NCBI GenBank assembly: GCA_947575935.1
Contig: CANPPM010000077.1
Coordinates: forward strand, 1-10,403
Source: an uncultured Butyricicoccus sp.
Lineage (GTDB): Bacteria > Bacillota > Clostridia > Oscillospirales > Butyricicoccaceae
Reading direction: 5' to 3'
Length of the DNA stretch: 10,403 nt
In this document: in pieces, positions 5,273 to 10,403 of the stretch
Numbering within the stretch: the stretch's first letter is position 1
How the letters are laid out: each line of letters opens with the position of its first letter
Made by a program: the position numbers and the translations under genes
Notes under the pieces: model-generated
The model's database searches: none
Told to the model about the DNA's origin: nothing
What the model saw: the letters and a program-made list of their open reading frames with translations, nothing else

Positions 5273-6163
5273 ATGAAATTTTTTTATGGGGCGAAACGGT
5301 CAGCGCCTTACTTTGAAGGCTGGTATTTAAAGCATCAGAGCAAAGAGGGAAAGACCCTTGCCTTGATCCCGGCATTTCACATGGATAGCGCTGGACACCG
5401 CAGCGCGTCGCTCCAAATCATTTATGGCGGTGGGTCATGGTGGATGGAGTATCCCGAAACGCAGTTCCAGGCGTTCCAGAACCGGTTCCAGGTTCGCCTT
5501 GGGCGGTCTTGTTTCAGCGCCCAGGGGATGGAAGTCAATGTTAACCAAAACGGCCTTTTGCTGCAAGGAGTATTGAAATATGGTCCATTTGCCGTACTAC
5601 ACTCCGATATTATGGGCCCATTTCGATTGTTTGCAGGGATGCAATGCGCCCATGGCGTCATCAGTATGGGGCATTTGCTGGAGGGGTCCCTGCATATCAA
5701 TGGAGAGGTCATAGATTTTTCTGGTGGAACGGGATATATCGAAACGGACCGCGGCCGGTCTTTTCCAGACGCTTATCTTTGGACACAGTGTGGTTGGAAC
5801 GGGCCGGGGGATGAGGGGTTGATGTTTGCGGCCGCAACCATCCCTTTGCCCGTAGGCGGTTTTACAGGGTGCATTTGTGCAATTCTACACGATCGCAAGG
5901 AATACCGCTTGGCGACTTACCGGGGGGCGAAAATTGAGCGGTGGTCGTCTTCCGGCGCAAGGGTTCGGCAGGGAAAATACTGTTTGGAGATAGAACTGCT
6001 GGAAAAACATGACTTACCGCTTCGCGCCCCGGTGGATGGGGGGATGGAGCGTACCATCCATGAAAGCTTGTGCGCAAATGTAAATTACTGCTTTTGGAAC
6101 GGGAAACATCTTTTGTTCCGGCACACGGACCCGTGCGCCAGCTTTGAATATGCCGCGCGGTGA
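5273..6163 (+). CDS. Tocopherol-cyclase-like protein
   Basis: This 296-residue protein matches the tocopherol cyclase-like family (plant VTE1, Pfam Tocopherol_cycl). The visible hallmarks are YFEGWYLK (13-20), LIPAFHMD (31-38), SLQIIYGG (46-53) and, most telling, GYIETDRGRSFPDAYLW (154-170), followed by TQCGW. Such proteins form a paired lipocalin-like beta fold. There is no signal peptide or membrane segment. The ATG at 5273 lies two bases past the YyaL stop, with GGGAGG (5258-5263) as ribosome site inside the YyaL end, so the pair should be co-translated. Plant VTE1 closes the ring of a prenylated quinol, but tocopherol is not expected in an anaerobic Firmicute, so that reaction should not be assumed; binding or isomerising a small hydrophobic compound is a looser guess. 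The family call is fairly sure, the function is not. Confidence 0.85.
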   Translation: MKFFYGAKRSAPYFEGWYLKHQSKEGKTLALIPAFHMDSAGHRSASLQIIYGGGSWWMEYPETQFQAFQNRFQVRLGRSCFSAQGMEVNVNQNGLLLQGVLKYGPFAVLHSDIMGPFRLFAGMQCAHGVISMGHLLEGSLHINGEVIDFSGGTGYIETDRGRSFPDAYLWTQCGWNGPGDEGLMFAAATIPLPVGGFTGCICAILHDRKEYRLATYRGAKIERWSSSGARVRQGKYCLEIELLEKHDLPLRAPVDGGMERTIHESLCANVNYCFWNGKHLLFRHTDPCASFEYAAR

Positions 6164-6249
6164 TATCCTACGGCGCGGTGCATGCCGCAACAGAACCCGA
6201 CGCCCCTTTTTGTGATATCTGTCCAGGGAACCGGCAAAGGGGCCGGGCT

Positions 6250-6287
6250 CTGTAAGGAAAAATCGCCTCTGACTGTAAGGAAAAATC
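6250..6287. repeat. 15-base direct repeat, 23-base period
   Basis: CTGTAAGGAAAAATC occurs at 6250-6264 and again at 6273-6287. The second copy lies in the left arm of the long hairpin and the first straddles its edge. The two overlap both stem segments, which suggests that the hairpin grew by local duplication. Confidence 0.6.
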
Positions 6288-6339
6288 CTGAAATACACGA
6301 AGTATTCCTAGGATTTTTCATCTTGTCAGAGGCGATTTT
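6258..6339. repeat. Long multi-segment inverted repeat between convergent genes
   Basis: AAAATCGCCTCTGAC (6259-6273) pairs with GTCAGAGGCGATTTT (6325-6339), a perfect 15-bp outer stem. GAAAAATCCT (6280-6289) pairs with AGGATTTTTC (6310-6319), and AATAC/GTATT (6292-6306) forms the tip. The spacer lies between the operon ending at 6163 and the chemoreceptor gene ending at 6606, so it may stop transcription from both sides, with the A and T ends acting as the tail on either strand. The size and the three-part build exceed an ordinary terminator; a cruciform or small mobile repeat is also possible. Confidence 0.7.
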
Positions 6340-6513
6340 GGCTGCGAAAATGTGTGCTGAGGCGATTGGCTCAGTTTTATAAAGCTTTTACACCGTACCC
6401 CGGGAGCGTTTAAGCGCGCGTTCAGCTGCGGGTGTAACCGGATACAGAAAGTATGTATTGACACAGTTGATCTTGCTCGTCCAAACAGGATGGAAAAGGG
6501 GGTAGAGCGCATG

Positions 6514-6551
6514 GCAGCCGTGGGAAAGGCGGTTGCATTTCCCACGGCTGC
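6514..6551 (-). terminator. 14-bp hairpin after the chemoreceptor gene
   Basis: GCAGCCGTGGGAAA (6514-6527) and TTTCCCACGGCTGC (6538-6551) form a perfect stem with a 10-base loop. It begins 55 bases past the chemoreceptor stop. No T-run follows on the minus strand, so termination would be inefficient; it may instead protect the 3' end of the messenger. Confidence 0.4.
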
Positions 6552-6605
6552 TGCTGGTTTGCCATCTGTCATGGTATACGTTATTTGGATGCCGGGATAT
6601 AGCCC

Positions 6606-8282
6606 TCAGCGCAGGTGGAAACGCTGCACCGATACCTTGAGCTCATCTGCTTGGCTGTGCAGCTGCCGCGCCGAACCGGCCGACTTCTCGGCGGTATCTG
6701 CATTGGTCTGTACAACAGTCGAAATCTGCTCCATGCCCTGCGTCAGTTGGCTCAGTGCATCCGCCTGCTGCATGGCCGATTCGGCAATCTGCTCGATCAG
6801 GGTGGTCGACTGCTGCGCCCCAGCGACGCCGGTCTGTAAGGCCGTAGTCGTGTCCGCTGTCAGCGCCGTCCCGTGGCGCACCAGCTTAAGGGATTCCCCG
6901 ATCAGGCCGGTGATGTTCTGCGCGGCCTCTGCGCTTTTGTTGGCAAGGCTTTGGACTTCGTTTGCCACGACTGCAAAGCCTTTTCCTGCCGCGCCGGCGC
7001 GTGCGGCTTCGACCGAAGCGTTAAGCGCCAGAATGTTGGTTTGGAAGGAAATATCTTCAATGGTCCGGATGATTCCGCTGATCTGCTGGGAAGACGTTGA
7101 AATATTATTCATCGCCTCGGCCAGCGCTTCCATCTTTTGGTTACACAGGACCAACTGGCCGGCGGCCGCTACCGAGCAGCGGCGGGCCTCCTCCGCGTCG
7201 CCTGAAGTCTTTTTGACTTCGCTGGAAAGCGATTGAATATTGGCCGAAAGCTGCTGGACGGTAGACGCCTGTTCGATCGCGCCGCTGGAAAGGACCTGCG
7301 CGTCTGAGGCAAGCCGTTCTGCCTCGGCCGATACTTCCTCTGTTGTCCGGTTAATTTGGGACAATGCGTCGTTTAGTGCGTCCAGAATCTGCCGCATCGC
7401 CTGCTGAATGGGCAGGAACTCGCCCCGATAGGCGTTTCCTATGGTCAGCTTCATATTGCCCTCGGCCATCTGTGCCAAGTTGGAATCGATGTCGTCAATG
7501 TAGCGTTTCAGCTCGCGCTTTGTCTCATGGATGGAGGCAACCAGCATGCCGATTTCCGAGGTGTCCGGTTCCAACGGGAACGCTGCCGAAAGGTTCCCCT
7601 GCGAGATCTCGCCCATCTGATCGCGTACTGTCAGCACGGGCGCCAGCACCTCCCGCCGGACGACCCGCATTACAAAAAGCTGAATGATCCCGACTGCGAG
7701 CAGCGCCAGAAAGATCGTAATCCGGCTTATAGTCGTCTGATACGAAAGCGTGTTCACCTCAGCCAGTGTGCGCGCCGAAAGCGTGCTTAAAAACTGCTCT
7801 TTGAGCTGGTTGATCTGTGCGATTGCGGTGCTGTACTCTTCCCCGTAGACATAGTCCAGCGCCCGGTCCTGGCGCCCACGCTGGACATTTTCCATCGCCT
7901 CTTCCTCAAGCGGTACCAGTTCATTCGAGATAGCGGACATTTGGTCGATCATGGCCTGTTCGTCCGCTGTAATTCCGATTTCCTGCATGTTGGCGATGCC
8001 AATGTCGCGGTTTTTCAGATTGTTGACCTCATTCCAATAGTTATCATAATGTTCTTGACTCCCGGTTGAGGCATAGGCGCGGACTTCGTTTGTAAGATAG
8101 GCCGAACCATTCATAAACCTGGTAGCATTTTCGGTAAGGAGGAAACGATCCTCACTTGCCTGTGTAAGGCTGCCGCTTAGCCTGCTGTTCCCAAACACCA
8201 GCAGCAGTACGAGTACCAGGCCGCAAATTGCGGCTGTGTTTAAAATCAGAATCCGTTTCGACTGATTCATTGCCTGTTTCAT
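6606..8282 (-). CDS. Methyl-accepting chemotaxis protein
   Basis: This 558-residue membrane chemoreceptor senses a ligand outside the cell and controls CheA kinase through CheW. In order it shows a membrane segment at residues about 10-31 ([20 protein letters not shown]), an extracellular helical sensor of about 150 residues, a second membrane segment near 185-208 ([18 protein letters not shown]), a HAMP domain with a second HAMP-like repeat (to about 300), and a long cytoplasmic coiled coil. The conserved hairpin tip, near residues 405-445, contains [20 protein letters not shown] and [15 protein letters not shown]. The protein ends in RFHLR, with no tethering pentapeptide for CheR. The ATG at 8282 is chosen because GAGGA lies seven bases before it and the basic N-terminus leads straight into the first membrane helix; the longer open frame upstream covers the promoter. 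The sensor looks like a helical-bundle type; the ligand cannot be told. Confidence 0.95.
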   Translation of the reverse strand: MKQAMNQSKRILILNTAAICGLVLVLLLVFGNSRLSGSLTQASEDRFLLTENATRFMNGSAYLTNEVRAYASTGSQEHYDNYWNEVNNLKNRDIGIANMQEIGITADEQAMIDQMSAISNELVPLEEEAMENVQRGRQDRALDYVYGEEYSTAIAQINQLKEQFLSTLSARTLAEVNTLSYQTTISRITIFLALLAVGIIQLFVMRVVRREVLAPVLTVRDQMGEISQGNLSAAFPLEPDTSEIGMLVASIHETKRELKRYIDDIDSNLAQMAEGNMKLTIGNAYRGEFLPIQQAMRQILDALNDALSQINRTTEEVSAEAERLASDAQVLSSGAIEQASTVQQLSANIQSLSSEVKKTSGDAEEARRCSVAAAGQLVLCNQKMEALAEAMNNISTSSQQISGIIRTIEDISFQTNILALNASVEAARAGAAGKGFAVVANEVQSLANKSAEAAQNITGLIGESLKLVRHGTALTADTTTALQTGVAGAQQSTTLIEQIAESAMQQADALSQLTQGMEQISTVVQTNADTAEKSAGSARQLHSQADELKVSVQRFHLR

Positions 8283-8375
8283 TTGCATATCCTCTTTTCC
8301 CATCGGCGCACCGTGTTCTATCATGGGAACGTGCCTGCCGCCTAGCGCGCGGAAAGCCGCTCCCTGCCGCTTTCT

Positions 8376-8404
8376 ATTGTACAGGATTTTCAAGAAAATT
8401 TCAA
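8376..8404 (-). promoter_or_regulatory. Sigma-A promoter of the chemoreceptor gene
   Basis: On the minus strand, TTGAAA (8404-8399), a 17-base spacer and TACAAT (8381-8376) make a near-consensus promoter about 95 bases before the start codon. It does not look like the motility sigma-factor (SigD) type, so the receptor may be expressed apart from flagellar genes. Confidence 0.7.
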
Positions 8405-8636
8405 CAGGCTGTGGAACAAATTTTACCGGCCCTCCTGATTGCACGCGGCCTGATCTGTACAGGAGGCGGGACGGCGGTTTCTGGGCTGCGTCTCTGTACG
8501 GAAGGAGAAAAGCGGCGGAAAACCTTTCTACTGGGCAAAGCCCACATGAATGACGGCCCGCCGCAATACAGCGGATCGCTCCCGGCGTGGGGCTTTGCGC
8601 TGCTGCATCTGCTGCAAAGCAGCGGCCAAAGGGAAA
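8405..8636. other. Spacer between transporter and chemoreceptor genes
   Basis: No gene is seen. The motif TNTGTACNGGA, or a close variant, occurs at 8376-8386 (over the chemoreceptor -10 box), 8453-8464 and 8493-8502. GCTTTGC/GCAAAGC (about 8592-8620) and GGGC/GCCC around 8534 are short inverted repeats. Regulatory binding sites are possible but not shown. Confidence 0.35.
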
Positions 8637-8671
8637 CAGCAGCCGGTGGGGAGAAGTCCCACCGGCTGCTG
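8637..8671 (-). terminator. Terminator of the mgl transporter operon
   Basis: CAGCAGCCGGTGGG and CCCACCGGCTGCTG form a perfect 14-bp stem with a seven-base loop, and TTTCCCTTT follows on the minus strand. It lies 36 bases past the permease stop. A second, smaller hairpin (AAGCC/GGCTT, 8675-8694) has its T-run on the plus strand. Confidence 0.75.
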
Positions 8672-8706
8672 TACGAAGCCTTCTGCGGCTTTTTGTAAAG
8701 GCCGTT

Positions 8707-9723
8707 TTATTTCTTCGCAAGGTACTTGCGGATATCGAGCGCGACCGCGACGATAATAACGACGCCCTGCACAATATAGTTGTAATAGGGGTTGACGCCG
8801 AGGAACTGCAGTACGATTTTTAACAGTTCGAATACGAGTACGCCGACCAGGATGCCAGGCACAGTGCCGATGCCGCCGGTCGTGGAGACGCCGCCGATCG
8901 TTGCGCCTGCGATCGCTTCTAGCTCGTAGCCCATGCCGAGGCCGGAGGATGCGCCGCCCGACTTGCCGGCCAACAAATAGCCCGCCAGGCCGTACATTAC
9001 GCCTGCAAGAGTGTAGATGAGAATCTTCGAGCGGACGGTGTTGACGCCGGAGACTTCAGCCGCGCTTTCATTGCCGCCGATGGCGTACATGTATTTGCCG
9101 TGGGTGGTCTTGTTGTACAGCAGCCAGAAGACTACGCCTGAAATCGCAGCGATAATCATCAGGTACGTAATGCCATCAAAGCCGCCGTAGGATAGGATTT
9201 TACCGTTGCAGAACTTGGTATAGCTCTCTTTAAAGCCGCCGACTGGGGATGCATTGGTAAATACCAGCGCGATGCCATAGACAATTGTCTGCGTACCCAG
9301 GGTTGCGAGGAAGGGCGGCACCTTGATCACAGAGACGATAAAGCCGTTGAACAGGCCGATCCCTGCGCCGACCAGCAGCACTATAAGCAGCGCGGTGAAG
9401 AGGTTAAACTCCGGCAGGTTCGGGAACAGCCGCCCCGAGTAATCGGGGCGCTGGAGCAGCACGCCTGCAAGGCAGGCGCACAGGCCGGTTGCGCGGCCCG
9501 CGGAAAGGTCGGTGCCCTTGGTAATCAGGCAGCCGGAAACGCCAAGAGCAATCAGGAAACGTACGGACGTATTGGCGGCCAGGTTATTGAAGTTGCTCAT
9601 TGAAAAAAAGTTTTCCCGTGTTACGCCGACAAAAACCGCGACTGCAAGCAGCAGGAATACAATGATATTATTGCCGATATATTTCAGCACGGCATTTTCT
9701 GTTTTTTTATTGGTTTCTCCCAT
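8707..9723 (-). CDS. mglC: Galactose/methyl-galactoside ABC transporter permease MglC
   Basis: This 338-residue polytopic membrane protein is the permease of a CUT2-type sugar importer, forming as a dimer the channel across the cytoplasmic membrane. About nine or ten hydrophobic segments are visible. The landmarks closely follow E. coli MglC as I recall it: [12 protein letters not shown] (53-64), [10 protein letters not shown] (68-77), [16 protein letters not shown] (136-151), the ATPase-contact loop [16 protein letters not shown] (213-228), [20 protein letters not shown] (267-286) and [12 protein letters not shown] (309-320). The length matches the family. The ATG at 9723 has AAAGGAGG eight bases before it, and that site overlaps the stop of the ATPase gene, so the two are co-translated. 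The close match to MglC rather than RbsC favours galactose or a methyl-galactoside, but substrate choice rests with the binding protein, which is not in the window. Confidence 0.94.
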   Translation of the reverse strand: MGETNKKTENAVLKYIGNNIIVFLLLAVAVFVGVTRENFFSMSNFNNLAANTSVRFLIALGVSGCLITKGTDLSAGRATGLCACLAGVLLQRPDYSGRLFPNLPEFNLFTALLIVLLVGAGIGLFNGFIVSVIKVPPFLATLGTQTIVYGIALVFTNASPVGGFKESYTKFCNGKILSYGGFDGITYLMIIAAISGVVFWLLYNKTTHGKYMYAIGGNESAAEVSGVNTVRSKILIYTLAGVMYGLAGYLLAGKSGGASSGLGMGYELEAIAGATIGGVSTTGGIGTVPGILVGVLVFELLKIVLQFLGVNPYYNYIVQGVVIIVAVALDIRKYLAKK

Positions 9724-9737
9724 GATTTCGTCCTCCT

Positions 9738-10403
9738 TTATTCAAACTGCGTCGCTAAGGCCATGATATTCTCCTGATTGGCTTCTCCGCCGTCGATAAA
9801 GCCTGTGACGCGCCCGTCGCACATGACCATTACGCGGTCGCTCATGCCGATCAGCTCGCTCATCTCCGAAGAAATCATAATGATGCTCTTGCCCTGCTTG
9901 GCTAGCTCCGCGATAATGCAGTAAATCTCGTATTTTGCGCCGACGTCAATGCCGCGCGTCGGTTCGTCGAGAATAAGCACATCCGGATTGTTGGCCAGCC
10001 ACCGTCCAATCAGCACCTTTTGTTGGTTGCCGCCGGAAAGCGACTGGATCTGGGTTTTGGAGCTGGGGGTTTTAATCGCCATTTTGCGGACGTTGTCCTG
10101 CACCAGCGCCTCTACCTTTTTGCTGTTTAAATAAAAACCGAAATCGAGATATTTTCGAAGGGATGCAATGGAGATATTGTCTGCAATGGAGAGAACGCCC
10201 ATAATGCCCGTCTCGCGGCGGTCCTCGGTCAGCATAGCAATGCCGCGGTCAATGGCATCCTTCGGGCGGTGGATCTCAATCGGTTCCCCTTTGTATTTGA
10301 TCGTACCCGTGATGTGGCTGCGCGTGCCGAATAGGCCTTCCATCAGTTCGGTGCGCTGTGCGCCGACCAGGCCGCCGACCCCAAGGATCTCCCCCTTGCG
10401 CAG
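9738..10403 (-). CDS. mglA: Sugar ABC transporter ATPase MglA, C-terminal part
   Basis: The last 221 residues are visible; the gene runs in from beyond the right edge. They hold the second of the two ATPase domains of a CUT2-type importer: a degenerate Walker A (GLVGAQRTEL, visible residues 11-20, without the usual GKS/T), the ABC signature LSGGNQQK (122-129), Walker B plus D-loop LILDEPTRGID (143-153) and the switch region MISSEMSELI, with serine in place of the usual histidine. Loss of the Walker A lysine in the second half is normal for MglA/RbsA-type proteins, where the first half does more of the catalysis. The stop, at 9740-9738, overlaps the permease ribosome site. The first ATPase domain, the start and the likely binding-protein gene mglB lie outside the window. 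Confidence 0.93.
   Translation of the reverse strand: MRKGEILGVGGLVGAQRTELMEGLFGTRSHITGTIKYKGEPIEIHRPKDAIDRGIAMLTEDRRETGIMGVLSIADNISIASLRKYLDFGFYLNSKKVEALVQDNVRKMAIKTPSSKTQIQSLSGGNQQKVLIGRWLANNPDVLILDEPTRGIDVGAKYEIYCIIAELAKQGKSIIMISSEMSELIGMSDRVMVMCDGRVTGFIDGGEANQENIMALATQFE

Noticed and set aside
6457..6490. Perfect TTGACA on the plus strand near 6458
   Set aside because: No -10 box lies 16-18 bases downstream and no plus-strand gene follows.
8283..8774. 164-codon N-terminal extension of the chemoreceptor frame
   Set aside because: It covers the promoter at 8376-8404, the mgl terminator and the end of mglC, and would place the first membrane helix far from the N-terminus.
1..10403. CRISPR array or insertion sequence
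   Set aside because: No regularly spaced repeats, transposase motif or terminal repeats with target duplication were seen.

Overview
The window looks like a chromosomal segment of a Gram-positive anaerobe of the Clostridia. The Shine-Dalgarno sites are strong AAGGAGG types, there are sigma-A promoters with 17-base spacers, the base composition is moderately GC-rich, and the gene families (Mgl sugar transporter, YyaL, orphan chemoreceptor, small XRE regulator) fit an Oscillospiraceae-like gut bacterium. The lineage is an inference from style; no marker gene fixes it.

Layout. Bases 1-186 (minus strand) hold a 57-residue protein with two CPxC knuckles, whose stop codon overlaps the start of a gene cut by the window edge. 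Bases 187-1394 are a 1.2 kb stretch with no convincing gene but several hairpins and terminators. At 1395-1730 (minus) is an XRE-type repressor with its own terminator. Divergent from it, a sigma-A-like promoter flanked by two near-identical boxes faces a region of uncertain coding (about 1824-2175) and a clear small hypothetical gene (2215-2538). A structured, gene-free stretch with its own promoter follows, then a tRNA-Ser(CGA) (2932-3022) and a terminator.

The best-defined unit is a two-gene plus-strand operon: a YyaL/SPATA20-family protein with a thioredoxin-like domain and a six-hairpin domain (3303-5270), and, two bases later, a tocopherol-cyclase-like protein (5273-6163). A 442-base convergent spacer carrying a long multi-part hairpin and a second 14-bp hairpin separates it from a methyl-accepting chemotaxis protein on the minus strand (6606-8282), which has its own promoter at 8376-8404. 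The right end is the 3' part of a CUT2-type sugar ABC transporter operon on the minus strand: the C-terminal half of the ATPase MglA (9738 to the window edge) and the complete permease MglC (8707-9723), closed by a strong hairpin at 8637-8671.

How they may work together. MglA and MglC would power and form the channel for uptake of galactose or a related monosaccharide, with a binding protein expected upstream, outside the window. The chemoreceptor lies just downstream of the transporter in the same direction but has a separate promoter, so a shared ligand is possible but unproven. The YyaL and tocopherol-cyclase-like proteins are probably co-translated; neither has a settled bacterial function, and this pair is the most interesting lead here.
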